This document shows positions 34,301 to 48,800 of a stretch of DNA of 64,000 bases, piece after piece. Origin of the DNA: Clusia tigrina (taxonomy: Eukaryota > Arthropoda > Insecta > Diptera > Clusiidae); NCBI GenBank assembly GCA_920105625.2, contig OV050030.1, positions 164,957,860-165,021,859 of the forward strand. Reading direction: 5' to 3'. Below the pieces are notes generated by a model. It searched no databases, was not told the origin of the DNA, and saw only the letters and a program-made list of their open reading frames with translations. A program made the position numbers and the translations under genes. Positions within the stretch are counted from its first letter, which is position 1, and the number at the start of each line of letters is the position of its first letter.

Positions 34301-37300
34301 TTGTAATGTGTCCATCCAGACATCTACGCTAACAGCAGGTGGTGAACTGACTGATCAAATTCTGTTCATGTACTGTCTCATTCCACCACACACTCTAATC
34401 AACTCTGTCTCATTATTACCCTTCTTTTGTTCCGTTAGGTCTCTCTCTCTCTGTTTTTTTATTACATTTCAGTGGTGTCATAGTACATTGCTTTTGTTAG
34501 TGGCAGGCTAATTAAGCCTGATCACACTAACCTTCTAAGGATACATTCTATAGAGCTTACAATCTCTTGTGAAGATTCGTCAGTAGACATAGTTGCCACC
34601 TTTTTACCGTATTCATTCTGTTAATATGAGTAAGTCGATAGTCGTCAATCCTGTATATATGAAGATTATTTTTGTAACGAATATGTTGACAAGACAAGTT
34701 ACAACAGTAATTGCAATTGCGTATGTGGTTATGCCATCGTAATAATTTTTCAGAAGAAGATGAAGAATTATTGAAAAATTTTTTTGGCAGATCTTATAGC
34801 TATTATGGACACGCTACTTGTCCTCATCAGAGATCTTTCAATGAAAGGCAGTTTTTCCCCAAGCATTTTTTATTATGTCTCAGAAATCAACAGCACACCA
34901 ATTATGAACCCTCCCAGGAATCGAACCTGGGTCTACAGCTGTTGTAATCTGTCCATCCAGACAACTACGCTAACTGCAGTTAGTGAACTGACTGATCAAA
35001 TTCTGTTCATGTACTGTCTCATTCCACCACACACTCTAATCAACTCTGTCTCATTATTACCCCTCTTTTGTTCCGTTAGGTCTCTCTCTCTGATTTTTTA
35101 TTACATTTCAGTGGTGTCATAGTACATTGCTTTTGTTAGTGGCAGGCTAATTAAGCCTGATCACACTAACCTTCTAAGGATACATTCTATAAAGTTTACA
35201 ATTTCTTGTGAAGATTCGTCAGTAGACATAGTTGTCACCTTTTTACCGTATTCATTCTGTTAATGTGAGTAAGTCGATAGTCGTCAATTCTGTGTATATG
35301 AAGATTATTTATGTAACGAATCTATTGACAAGACAAGTTACAACTGTAGTTGCAATTGCGTATGTGGTTATGCCACCGTAATAATTTTTCAGAAGAAGAA
35401 GAAGAATTATTGAAAATTTTTTTTTGGCAGATCTTATAGCTATTTTGGACACGCCACTTGTCCTCATCAGAGATCTTTGAATGAAAGGCAATTTTTCCTC
35501 AAGCATTTTTTATTATGTCTCAGAAATCAACAGCACACCAATTATAAACCCACCCAGGAATCGAACCTGGGTCTACAGCTGTTGTAATCTGTCCATCCAG
35601 AAAACTACGCTAACAGCAGGTGGTGAACTGACTGATCAAATTCTGTTCATGTACTGTCTCATTCCACCACACACTCTAATCAACTCTGTCTCATTATTAC
35701 CCCTCTTTTGTTCCGTTAGGTCTCCCTCTCTGTTTTTTTATTACATTTCAGTGGTGTCATAGTACATTGATTTTGTTAGTGGCAGGCTAATTAAGCCTGA
35801 TCACACTAACCTTCTAAGGATACATTCTATAAAGTTTACAATTTCTTGTGAAAATTCGTCAGTAGACATAGTTGTCACCTTTTTACCGTATTCATTCTGT
35901 AAATGTGAGTAAGCCGATAATGGTCAATTCTGTGTATATGAAGATTATTTTTGTAACGTATTTATTGAGAAGACAAGTTACAACAGTAGTTGCAATTGCG
36001 TATGTGGTTATGCCACCGTAATAATTTTTCAGAAGAAGAAGAAGAATTATTGAAACAATTTTTTGGCAGATCTTATAGCTATTTCGGACACGCCACTTGT
36101 CCTCATCAGAGATCTTTCAATGAAAGGCAATTTTTCCTCAAGCATTTTGTATTATGTCTCAGAAATCAACAGCACACCAATTATGAACCCTCCCAGGAAT
36201 CGAACCTGGGTCTACAGCTGTTGTAATCTGTCCATCCAGACAACTACGCTTACTGCAGGTGGTGAACTGACTGATCAAATTCTGTTCATATACTGTCTCA
36301 TTCCACCACACACTCTAATCAACTCTGTCTCATTATTACCCCTCTTTTGTTCCGTTAGGTCTCTCTCTCTGTTTTTTTATTACATTTCAGTGGTGTCATA
36401 GTACATTGGTTTTATTAGTGGCAGGCTAATTAAGCCTGATCACACTAACCTTCTAAGGATACATTCTATAAAGTTTACAATTTCTTGTGAAGATTCGTCA
36501 GTAGACATAGTTGTCACCTTTTTACCGTATTCATTCATTAAATGTGAGTAAGTCGATAGTCGTCAATTCTGTGTATATGAAGATTATTTTTGTAACGATT
36601 TTATTGACAAGACAAGTTACAACTGTAGTTGCATATGCGTATGTGGTTATGCCACCGTAATAATTTTTCAGAAGAAGAAGAAGAATTATTGAAACATTTT
36701 TTTGGCAGATCTTATAGCTATTTCGGACACGCCACTTGTCCTCATCAGAGATCTTTCAATGAAAGGCAATTTTTCCTCAAGCATTTTTTATTATGTCTCA
36801 GAAATCAACAGCACACCAATTATGAACCCTCCCAGGAATCGAACCTGGGTCTACAGCTGTTGTAATCTGTCCATCCAGAAAACTACGCTAACAGCAGGTG
36901 GTGAACTGACTGATCAAATTCTGTTCATGTACTGTCTCATTCCACCACACACTCTAATCAACTTTGTCTCATTATTACCCCTCTTTTGTTCCGTTAGGTC
37001 TCTCTCTCTCTGTTTTTTTATTACATTTTAGTGGTGTCATAGTACATTGCTTTTGTTAGTGGCAGGCTAATTAAGCCTGATCACACTAACCTTCTAAGGA
37101 TACATTCTATAAAGTTTACAATTTCTTGTGCAGATTCGTCAGTTGACATAGTTGTCACATTTTTACCGTATTCATTCTGTAAATGTGAGTAAGTCGATAG
37201 TCGTCAATTCTGTGTATATGAAGAATATTTTGTAACGTATTTATTGACAAGACAAGTTACAACAGTAGTTGCAATTGCGTATGTGGTTATGCCACCGTAA

Positions 37301-37726
37301 TAATTTTTCAGAAGAAGAAGAAGATTTATTGAAACATTTTTTTGGCAGATCTAATAGCTATTTCGGACACGCCACTTGTCCTCATCAGAGATCTTTCAAT
37401 GAAAGGCAATTTTTCCCCAAGCATTTTTTATTATGTCTCAGAAATCAACAGCACACCAATTATGAACCCTCCCAGGAATCGAACCTGGGTCTACAGCTGT
37501 TGTAATCTGTCCATCCCGACAACTACGCTAACTGCAGGTGGTGAACTGACTGATCAAATTCTGTTCATGTACTGTCTCATTCCACCACACACTCTAATCA
37601 ACTCTGTCTCATTATTACCCCTCTTTTGTTCCGTTAGGTCTCTCTCTCTGATTTTTTATTACATTTCATTGCTGTCATAGTACATTGCTTTTGTTAGTGG
37701 CAGGCTAATTAAGCCTGATCACACTA
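31327..37726 (+). repeat. Array segment with 1282- and 1923-bp repeats (units 31327 to 37089)
   Basis: Unit starts: 31327, 31966, 32607, 33248, 33889, 34530, 35169, 35809, 36448, 37089. The right half of unit 31966 and the left part of 32607 recur 1282 bp on (33502 onward), with AGCATTATTTATT, GTGTCCACCCAGACATC, CATTGTTACCC and TCTATAGAGC in common. Unit 32607 and unit 34530 share AGAAGATGAAG, TATTATGGACACGC and GCAGTTAGTG at 1923 bp. The units from 35169 to 37089 are more divergent and show no clear higher-order period, apart from a shared CCAGAAAACTACG at about 35598 and 36876. Confidence 0.8.
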
Positions 37727-40700
37727 ACCTTCTAAGGATACATTCTATAAAGTTTACAATCTCTTGTGAAGATTCGTCAGTAGACATAGTTGTCACCTTT
37801 TTACCGTATTCATTCTGTAAATGTGAGTAAGTCGATAGTCGTCAATTCTGTATATATGAAGATTATTTTTGTAACGAATTTATTAACAAAACAAGTTACA
37901 ACAGTAGTTTCAATTGCGTATGTGGTTATGCCACCGTAATAATTTTTCAGAAGAAGAAGAAGAATTATTGAAACATTTTTTTGGCAGTTCTTATAGCTAT
38001 TTCGGACACGCCACTTATCCTCATCAGAGATCTTTCAATGAAAGGCAATTTTTCCCCAAGCATTTTTTTTTATGTCTCAGAAATCAACAGCACACCAATT
38101 ATGAACCCTCCCAGGAATCGAACCTGGGTCTACAGCTGTTGTAATCTGTCCATCCAGACAACTACGCTAACAGCAGGTGGTGAACTGACTGATCAAATTC
38201 TGTTCATGTACTGTCTCATTCCACCACACACTCTAATCAACTCTGTCTCATTATTACCCCTCTTTTGTTCCGTTAGGTCTCTCTCTCTGATTTTTTATTA
38301 CATTTCATTGGTGTCATAGTACATTGATTTTGTTAGCGGCAGGCTAATTAAGCCTGATCACACTAACCTTCTAAGGATACATTCTATAAAGTTTACAATT
38401 TCTTGTGAAAATTCGTCAGTAGATATAGTTGTCACCTTTTTACCGTATTCATTCTGTAAATGTGAGTAAGTCGATAGTCATCAATTCTGTGTATATGAAG
38501 ATTATTTTTGTAACGTATTTATTGACAAGACAAGTTACAACAGTAGTTGCAATTGCGTATGTGGTTATGCCACCGTAATAATTTTTCAGAAGAAGAAGAA
38601 GAATTATTGAAACATTTTTTGGCAGATCTTATAGCTATTTCGGACACGCCACTTGTCCTCATCAGAGATCTTTCAATGAAAGGCAATTTTTCCCCAAGCA
38701 TTTTTTATTATGTCTCAGAAATCAACAGCACACCAATTATGAACCCTGCCAGGAATCGAACCTAGGTCTGCAGCTGTTGTAATCTGTCCATCGAGACAAC
38801 TACGCTAACAGCAGGTGGTGAACTGACTGATCAAATTCTGTTCATGTACTGTCGCATTCCACCACACACTCTAATCAACTCTGTCTCATTATTAACCCTC
38901 TTTTGTTCCGTTAGGTCTCCCTCTCTGTTTTTTTTTATTACATTTCAGTGGTGTCATAGTACATTGATTTTGTTAGTGGCAGGCTAATTAAGCCTGATCA
39001 CACTAACCTTCTAAGGATACATTCTATAAAGTTTACAATTTCTTGTGAAAATTCGTCAGTAGACATAGTTGTCACCTTTTTACCGTATTCATTCTGTAAA
39101 TGTGAGTAAGTCGATAATCGTCAATTCTGTGTATATGAAGATTATTTTTGTAACGAATTTATTAACAAAACAAGTTACAACAGTAGTTTCAATTGCGTAT
39201 GTGGTTATGCCACCGTAATAATTTTTCAGAAGAAGAAGAAGAATTATTGAAACATTTTTTTGGCAGATCTTATAGCTATTTCGGACACGCCACTTATCCT
39301 CATCAGAGATCTTTCAATGAAAGGCAATTTTTCCCCAAGCATTTTTTTTTATGTCTCAGAAATCAACAGCACACCAATTATGAACCCTCCCAGGAATCGA
39401 ACCTGGGTCTACAGCTGTTGTAATCTGTCCATCCAGACAACTACGCTAACAGCAGGTGGTGAACTGACTGATCAAATTCTGTTCATGTACTGTCTCATTC
39501 CACCACACACTCTAATCAACTCTGTCTCATTATTACCCCTCTTTTGTTCCGTTAGGTCTCTCTCTCTGATTTTTTATTACATTTCAGTGGTGTCATAGTA
39601 CATTGATTTTGTTAGCGGCAGGCTAATTAAGCCTGATCACACTAACCTTCTAAGGATACATTCTATAAAGTTTACAATTTCTTGTGAAAATTCGTCAGTA
39701 GATATAGTTGTCACCTTTTTACCGTATTCATTCTGTAAATGTGAGTAAGTCGATAGTCATCAATTCTGTGTATATGAAGATTATTTTTGTAACGTATTTA
39801 TTGACAAGACAAGTTACAACAGTAGTTGCAATTGCGTATGTGGTTATGCCACCGTAATAATTTTTCAGAAGAAGAAGAAGAATTATTGAAACATTTTTTT
39901 GGCAGATCTTATAGCTATTTCGGACACGCCACTTGTCCTCATCAGAGATCTTTCAATGAAAGGCAATTTTTCCCCAAGCATTTTTTATTATGTCTCAGAA
40001 ATCAACAGCACACCAATTATGAACCCTGCCAGGAATCGAACCTGGGTCTGCAGCTGTTGTAATCTGTCCATCGAGACAACTACGCTAACAGCAGGTGGTG
40101 AACTGACTGATCAAATTCTGTTCATGTACTGTCTCATTCCACCACACACTCTAATCAACTCTGTCTCATTATTAACCCTCTTTTGTTCCGTTAGGTCTCC
40201 CTCTCTGTTTTTTTTTATTACATTTCAGTGGTGTCATAGTACATTGATTTGGTTAGTGGCAGGCTAATTAAGCCTGATCACACTAACCTTCTAAGGATAC
40301 ATTCTATAAAGTTTACAATTTCTTGTGAAAATTCGTCAGTAGACATAGTTGTCACCTTTTTACCGTATTCATTCTGTAAATGTGAGTAAGTCGATAATCG
40401 TCAATTCTGTGTATATGAAGATTATTTTTGTAACGTATTTATTGACAAGACAAGTTACAACAGTAGTTGCAATTGCGTATGTGGTTATGCCACCGTAATA
40501 ATTTTTCAGAAGAAGAAGAAGAATTATTGAAACAATTTTTTTGGCAGATCTTATAGCTATTTCGGACACGCCACTTGTCCTCATCAGAGATCTTTCAATG
40601 AAAGGCAATTTATCCTCAAGCATTTTGTATTATGTCTCAGAAATCAACAGCACACCAATTATGAACCCTCCCAGGAATCGAACCTGGGTCTACAGCTGTT

Positions 40701-41554
40701 GTAATCTGTCCAGCCAGACAACTACGCTAACTGCAGGTGGTGAACCGACTGATCAAATTCTGTTCATGTACTGTCTCATTCCACCACACACTCCAATAAA
40801 CTCTGTCTCATTATTACCCCTCTTTTGTTCCGTTAGGTCTCTCTCTCTGTTTTTTTTATTACATTTCAGTGGTGTCATAGTACATTGCTTTTGTTAGTGG
40901 CAGGCTAATTAAGCCTGATCACACTAACCTTCTAAGGATACATTCTATAAAGTTTACAATCTCTTGTGAAGATTCGTCAGTAGACATAGTTGTCACCTTT
41001 TTAACGTATTCATTCAATAAATGTGAGTAAGTCGATAGTCGTCAATTCTGTGTATATGAAGATTATTTTTGTAACGAATTTATTGACAAGACAAGTTACA
41101 ACAGTAGTTTCAATTGCGTATGTGGTTATGCCACCGTAATAATTTTTCAGAAGAAGAAGAAGAATTATTGAAACATTTTTTTGGCAGAAAACATTATAGC
41201 TATTTCGGACACGCCACTTGTCCTCATCAGAGATCTTTCAATAAAAGGAAATTTTTCCTCAAGCATTTTTTATTATGTCTCAGAAATCAACAGCACACCA
41301 ATTATGAACCCTCCCAAGAATCGAACCTGGGTCTACAGCTGTTGTAATCTGTCCATCCAGACAACTACGCTAACTGACTGATCAAATTCTGTTCATGTAC
41401 TGTCTCATTCCACCAGACACTCTAATCAACTCTGTCTCATTATTGCCCCTCTTTTGTTCCGTTAGATCTCTCTCTCTGTTTTTTTATTACATTTCAGTGG
41501 TGTCATAGTACATTGCTTTTGTTAGTGGCAGGCTAATTAAGCCTGATCACACTA
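37727..41554 (+). repeat. Higher-order repeat: 1279-bp dimer (units 37727/38366 and 39006/39645), then 40286 and 40927
   Basis: Shared markers at 1279-bp distance are AGTTTCAATTGCG, CACTTATCCTC, GCATTTTTTTTTATG, TTAGCGGCAG, AGATATAGTTG, CCTGCCAGG, TCTGCAGCTG, ATCGAGAC and ATTAACCCTC. Differences include CCTAGG for CCTGGG at 38761 and CTGTCGCATT at 38851. The unit at 40927 is 628 bp: it has the 14-bp deletion at 41372 and a three-base gain where GCAGAAAACATTATAGC replaces GCAGATCTTATAGC. Confidence 0.85.
41372..41380 (+). other. 14-bp deletion junction, first instance
   Basis: The unit reads GCTAACTGACTGATC where ordinary units read GCTAACTG, then CAGGTGGTGAACTG, then ACTGATC. The lost 14 bases end in AACTG, which also precedes them, so the event is a deletion between two AACTG direct repeats. 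It removes the bases just 5' of the A box on the minus strand and leaves the box itself intact. Confidence 0.9.
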
Positions 41555-43914
41555 ACCTTCTAAGGATACATTCTACAAAGTTTACAATTTCTTGTGAAGA
41601 TTCGTCAGTAGACATAGTTGTCACCTTTTTACCGTATTCATTCTGTGAATGTGAGTAAGTCGATAGTCGTCAATTCTGTGTATATGAAGATTATTTTTGT
41701 AACGAATTTATTGACAAGACAAGTTACAACACTAGTTGCAATTGCGTAGGTGGTTATGCCACCGTAATAATTTTTCAGAAGAAGAAGAAGAATTATTGAA
41801 ACATTTTTTGGCAGATCTTATAGCTATTTCGGACACGCCACTTGTCCTCATCAGAGATCTTTCAATGAAAGGCAATTTTTCCCCAAGCATTTTTTATTAT
41901 GTCTCAGAAATCAACAGCACACCAATTATGAACCCTCCCAGGAATCGAACCTGGGTCTACAGCTGTTGTAATCTGTCCAGCCAGACAACTACGCTAACTG
42001 CAGGTGGTGAACTGACTGATCAAATTCTGTTCATGTACTGTCTCATTCCACCACACACTCTAATCAACTCTGTCTCATTATTACCCCTCTTTTGTTCCGT
42101 TAGGTCTCTCTCTCTCTGTTTTTTTATTACATTTTAGTAGTGTCATAGTACATTGCTTTTGTTAGTGGCAGGCTAATTAAGCCTGATCACACTAACCTTC
42201 TAAGGATACATTCTATAAAGTTTACAATTTCTTGTGCAGATTCGTCAGTAGACATAGTTGTCACCTTTTTACCGTATTCATTCATTAAATGTGAGTAAGT
42301 CGATAGTCGTCAATTCTGTGTATATGAAGATTATTTTTGTAACGAATTTATTGACAAGACAAGTTACAACAGTAGCTGCAATTGAGTATGTGGTTATGCC
42401 ACCGTAATAATTTTTCAGAAGAAGAAGAAGAATTATTGAAACATTTTTTTGGCATGTCTTATAGCTATTTCGGACTCGCCACTTGTCCTCATCAGAGATC
42501 TTTCAATGAAAGGCAATTTTTCCTCAAGCATTTTTTATTATGTCTCAGAAATCAACAGCACACCAATTAGGAACCCTCCCAGGAATCGAACCTGGGTCTA
42601 CAGCTGTTGTAATCTGTCCATCCAGACAACTACGCTAACAGCAGGTGGTGAACTGACTGATCAAATTCTGTTCATGTACTGTCTCATTTCACCACACACT
42701 CTAATCAACTCTGTCTCATTATTACCCCTCTTTTGTTCCGTGAGGTCTCTCTCTCTGTTTTTTTATTACATTTCAGTGGTGTCATAGTACATTGCTTTTG
42801 TTAGTGGCAGGCTAATTAAGCCTGATCACACTAACCTTCTAAGGATACATTCTATAAAGTTTACAATTTCTTGTGAAGATTCGTCAGTAGACATAGTTGT
42901 CACCTTTTTACCGTATTCATTCATTAAATGTGAGTAAGTCGATAGTCGTCAATTCTGTGTATATGAATATTATTTTTGTAACGAATTTTTTGACAAGACA
43001 AGTTACAACAGTAGTTGCAATTGCGTATGTGGTTATGCCACCGTAAAAATTTTTCAGAAGAAGAAGAACAATTATTGAAACATTTTTTTGGCAGATCTTA
43101 TAGCTATTTCGGACACGCCACTTGTCCACATCAGAGATCTTTCAATGAAAGGCAATTTTTCCTCAAGCATTTTTTATTATGTCTCAGAAATCAACAGCAC
43201 ACCAATTATGAACCCTCCCAGGAATCGAACCTGGGTCTACAGCTGTTGTAATCTGTCCATCCAGACAACTACGCTAACAGCAGGTGGTGAACTGACTGAT
43301 CATATTCTGTTCATGTTCTGTCTCATTCCACCACACACTCTAATCAACTCTGTCTCATTATCACCCCTCTTTTGTTCCGTTAGGTCTCTCTCTCTGTTTT
43401 TTAATTACATTTCAGTGTTGTCATAGTACATTGCTTTTGTTAGTGGCAGGCTAATTAAGCCTGATCACACTAACCTTCTAAGGATACAATCTATAAAGTT
43501 TACAATTTCTTGTGAAGATTCGTCAGTAGACATAGTTGTCACCTTTTTACCGTATTCATTCTGTTAATGTGAGTAAGTCGATAGTTGTCAATCCTGTGTA
43601 TATGAAGATTATTTTTGTAACGAATTTATTGACAAGACAAGCTACAACAGTAGTTGCAATTGCGTATGTGGTTATGCCACCGTAAAAATTTTTCAGAAGA
43701 AGAAGAAGAATTATTGAAACATTTTTTTGGCAGATCTTATAGCTATTTCGGACACGCCACTTGTCCTCATCAGAGATCTTTCAATGAAAGGCAATTTTTC
43801 CTCAAGCATTTTTTATTATGTCTCAGAAATCAACAGCACACCAATTATGAACCCTCCCAGGAATCGAACCTGGGTCTACAGCTGTTGTAATCTGTCCATC
43901 CAGACAACTACGCT

Positions 43915-43923
43915 AACTGACTG
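43915..43923 (+). other. 14-bp deletion junction, second instance (d unit)
   Basis: It is the same junction as 41372, in the d unit 43473-44099, which is 627 bp long because it also gained two bases in the pyrimidine tract (TCTCTTTCAATCTG). Confidence 0.9.
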
Positions 43924-45819
43924 ATCAAATTCTGTTCATGTACTGTCTCATTCCACCACACACTCTAATCAACTCTGTCTCATTATTACCCCTCTTTTGT
44001 TCCGTCAGGTCTCTTTCAATCTGTTTTTTTATCACATTTCAGTGGTGTCATAGTACATTGCTTTTGTTAGTAGCAGGCTAATTAAGCCTGATCACACTAA
44101 CCTTCTAAGGATACAATCTATAAAGTTTACAATCTCTTGTGAAGATTCGTCAGTAGACATAGTTGTCACCTTTTTACCGTATTCATTCTGTTAATGTGAG
44201 TAAGTCGATAGTCGTCAATTCTGTGTATATGAAGATCATTTTTGTAACGAATTTATTGACAAGACAAGTTACAACAGTAGCTGTACTTGCGTATGTGGTT
44301 ATGCCACCTTAATAATTTTTCAGAGGAAGAAGAAGAATTATTGAAACATTTTTTTGGCAGATCTTATAGCTATTTCGGACTCGCCACTTGTCCTCATCAG
44401 AGATCTTTCAATGAAAGGCAATTTTTCCCCAAGCATTTTTTATTATGTCTCAGAAATCAACAGCACACCAATTATGAACCCTCCCAGGAATCGAACCTGG
44501 GTCTACAGCTGTTGTAATCTGTTCATCCAGACAACTACGCTAGCACCAGGTGGTGAACTCACTGATCAAATTCTGTTCATGTACTGTCTCATTCCACCAG
44601 ACACTCTAATCAACTCTGTCTCATTATTGCCCCTCTTTTGTTCCGTTAGATCTCTCTCTCTGTTTTTTTATTACATTTCAGTGGTGTCATAGTACATTGC
44701 TTTTGTTAGTGGCAGGCTAATTAAGCCTGATCACACTAACCTTCTAAGGATACATTCTACAAAGTTTACAATTTCTTGTGAAGATTCGTCAGTAGACATA
44801 GTTGTCACCTTTTTACCGTATTCATTCTGTGAATGTGAGTAAGTCGATAGTCGTCAATTCTGTGTATATGAATATTATTTTTGTAACGAATTTTTTGACA
44901 AGACAAGTTACAACAGTAGTTGCAATTGCGTATGTGGTTATGCCACCGTAAAAATTTTTCAGAAGAAGAAGAACAATTATTGAAACATTTTTTTGGCAGA
45001 TCTTATAGCTATTTCGGACACGCCACTTGTCCACATCAGAGATCTTTCAATGAAAGGCAATTTTTCCTCAAGCATTTTTTATTATGTCTCAGAAATCAAC
45101 AGCACACCAATTATGAACCCTCCCAGGAATCGAACCTGGGTCTACAGCTGTTGTAATCTGTCCATCCAGACAACTACGCTAACAGCAGGTGGTGAACTGA
45201 CTGATCATATTCTGTTCATGTTCTGTCTCATTCCACCACACACTCTAATCAACTCTGTCTCATTATCACCCCTCTTTTGTTCCGTTAGGTCTCTCTCTCT
45301 GTTTTTTAATTACATTTCAGTGTTGTCATAGTACATTGCTTTTGTTAGTGGCAGGCTAATTAAGCCTGATCACACTAACCTTCTAAGGATACAATCTATA
45401 AAGTTTACAATTTCTTGTGAAGATTCGTCAGTAGACATAGTTGTCACCTTTTTACCGTATTCATTCTGTTAATGTGAGTAAGTCGATAGTCGTCAATCCT
45501 GTGTATATGAAGATTATTTTTGTAACGAATTTATTGACAAGACAAGCTACAACAGTAGTTGCAATTGCGTATGTGGTTATGCCACCGTAAAAATTTTTCA
45601 GAAGAAGAAGAAGAATTATTGAAACATTTTTTTGGCAGATCTGATAGCTATTTCGGACACGCCACTTGTCCTCATCAGAGATCTTTCAATGAAAGGCAAT
45701 TTTTCCCCAAGCATTTTTTATTATGTCTCAGAAATCAACAGCACACCAATTATGAACCCTCCCAGGAATCGAACCTGGGTCTACAGCTGTTGTAATCTGT
45801 CCATCCAGACAACTACGCT

Positions 45820-45828
45820 AACTGACTG
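45820..45828 (+). other. 14-bp deletion junction, third instance (d unit)
   Basis: Same junction in the d unit 45378-46004, 1905 bp to the right of the previous one, as expected from the c-d-e trimer duplication. Confidence 0.9.
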
Positions 45829-48800
45829 ATCAAATTCTGTTCATGTACTGTCTCATTCCACCACACACTCTAATCAACTCTGTCTCATTATTACCCCTCT
45901 TTTGTTCCGTCAGGTCTCTTTCAATCTGTTTTTTTATCACATTTCAGTGGTGTCATAGTACATTGCTTTTGTTAGTAGCAGGCTAATTAAGCCTGATCAC
46001 AATAACCTGCTAAGGATACAATCTATAAAGTTTACAATCTCTTGTGAAGATTCGTCAGTAGACATAGTTGTCACCTTTTTACCGTATTCATTCTGTTAAT
46101 GTGAGTAAGTCGATAGTCGTCAATTCTGTGTATATGAAGATCATTTTTGTAACGAATTTATTGACAAGACAAGTTACAACAGTAGCTGTACTTGCGTATG
46201 TGGTTATGCCACCTTAATAATTTTTCAGAGGAAGAAGAAGAATTATTGAAACATTTTTTTGGCAGATCTTATAGCTATTTCGGACTCGCCACTTGTCCTC
46301 ATCAGAGATCTTTCAATGAAAGGCAATTTTTCCCCAAGCATTTTTTATTATGTCTCAGAAATCAACAGCACACCAATTATGAACCCTCCCAGGAATCGAA
46401 CCTGGGTCTACAGCTGTTGTAATCTGTTCATCCAGACAACTACGCTAGCACCAGGTGGTGAACTCACTGATCAAATTCTGTTCATGTACTGTCTCATTCC
46501 ACCAGACACTCTAATCAACTCTGTCTCATTATTGCCCCTCTTTTGTTCCGTTAGATCTCTCTCTCTGTTTTTTTATTACATTTCAGTGGTGTCATAGTAC
46601 ATTGCTTTTGTTAGTGGCAGGCTAATTAAGCCTGATCACACTAACCTTCTAAGGATACATTCTACAAAGTTTACAATTTCTTGTGAAGATTCGTCAGTAG
46701 ACATAGTTGTCACCTTTTTACCGTATTCATTCTGTGAATGTGAGTAAGTCGATAGTCGTCAATTCTGTGTATATGAAGATTATTTTTGTAACGAATTTAT
46801 TGACAAGACAAGTTACAACACTAGTTGCAATTGCGTATGTGGTTATGCCACCGTAATAATTTTTCAGAAGAAGAAGAAGAATTATTGATACATTTTTTGG
46901 CAGATCTTATAGCTATTTCGGACACGCCACTTGTCCTCATCAGAGATCTTTCAATGAAAGGCAATTTTTCCCCAAGCATTTTTTATTATGTCTCAGAAAT
47001 CAACAGCACACCAATTATGAACCCTCCCAGGAATCGAACCTGGGTCTACAGCTGTTGTAATCTGTCCAGCCAGACAACTACGCTAACTGCAGGTGGTGAA
47101 CTGACTGATCAAATTCTGTTCATGTACTGTCTCATTCCACCACACACTCTAATCAACTCTGTTTCATTATTACCCCTCTTTTGTTCCGTTAGGTCTCTCT
47201 CTCTCTGTTTTTTTATTACATTTTAGTGGTGTCATAGTACATTGCTTTTGTAAGTGGCAGGCTAATTAAGCCTGATCACACTAACCTTCTAAGGATACAT
47301 TCTATAAAGTTTACAATTTCTTGTGCAGATTCGTCAGTAGACATAGTTGTCACCTTTTTACCGTATTCATTCATTAAATGTGAGTAAGTCGATAGTCGTC
47401 AATTCTGTGTATATGAAGATTATTTTTGTAACGAATTTATTGACAAGACAAGTTACAACAGTAGCTGCAATTGAGTATGTGGTTATGCCACCGTAATAAT
47501 TTTTCAGAAGAAGAAGAAGAATTATTAAAACATTTTTTTGGCATGTCTTATAGCTATTTCGGACTCGCCACTTGTCCTCATCAGAGATCTTTCAATGAAA
47601 GGCAATTTTTCCCCAAGCATTTTTTATTATGTCTCAGAAATCAACAGCACACCAATTATGAACCCTCCCAGGAATCGAACCTGGGTCTACAGCTGTTGTA
47701 ATCTGTTCATCCAGACAACTACGCTAGCACCAGGTGGTGAACTCACTGATCAAATTCTGTTCATGTACTGTCTCATTCCACCAGACACTCTAATCAACTC
47801 TGTCTCATTATTGCCCCTCTTTTGTTCCGTTAGATCTCTCTCTCTGTTTTTTTATTACATTTCAGTGGTGTCATAGTACATTGCTTTTGTTAGTGGCAGG
47901 CTAATTAAGCCTGATCACACTAACCTTCTAAGGATACATTCTACAAAGTTTACAATTTCTTGTGAAGATTCGTCAGTAGACATAGTTGTCACCTTTTTAC
48001 CGTATTCATTCTGTGAATGTGAGTAAGTCGATAGTCGTCAATTCTGTGTATATGAAGATTATATTTGTAACGAATTTATTGACAAGACAAGTTACAACAC
48101 TAGTTGCAATTGCGTAGGTGGTTATGCCACCGTAATAATTTTTCAGAAGAAGAAGAAGAATTATTGAATCATTTTTTGGCAGATCTTATAGCTATTTCGG
48201 ACACGCCACTTGTCCTCATCAGAGATCTTTCAATGAAAGGCAATTTTTCCCCAAGCATTTTTTATTATGTCTCAGAAATCAACAGCACACCAATTATGAA
48301 CCCTCCCAGGAATCGAACCTGGGTCTACAGCTGTTGTAATCTGTCCAGCCAGACAACTACGCTAACTGCAGGTGGTGAACTGACTGATCAAATTCTGTTC
48401 ATGTACTGTCTCATTCCACCACACACTCTAATCAACTCTGTCTCATTATTACCCCTCTTTTGTTCCGTTAGGTCTCTCTCTCTCTGTTTTTTTATTACAT
48501 TTTAGTGGTGTCATAGTACATTGCTTTTGTTAGTGGCAGGCTAATTAAGCCTGATCACACTAACCTTCTAAGGATACATTCTATAAAGTTTACAATTTCT
48601 TGTGCAGATTCGTCAGTAGACATAGTTGTCACCTTTTTACCGTATTCATTCATTAAATGTGAGTAAGTCGATAGTCGTCAATTCTGTGTATATGAAGATT
48701 ATTTTTGTAACGAATTTATTGACAAGACAAGTTACAACAGTAGCTGCAATTGAGTATGTGGTTATGCCACCGTAATAATTTTTCAGAAGAAGAAGAAGAA

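Noticed and set aside
41014..41025. Polyadenylation signal AATAAA (also near 30252 and 41241)
   Set aside because: These are single-unit point variants of ATTAAA, AATAAT or AATGAA, not shared by the array, and there is no gene for them to serve.
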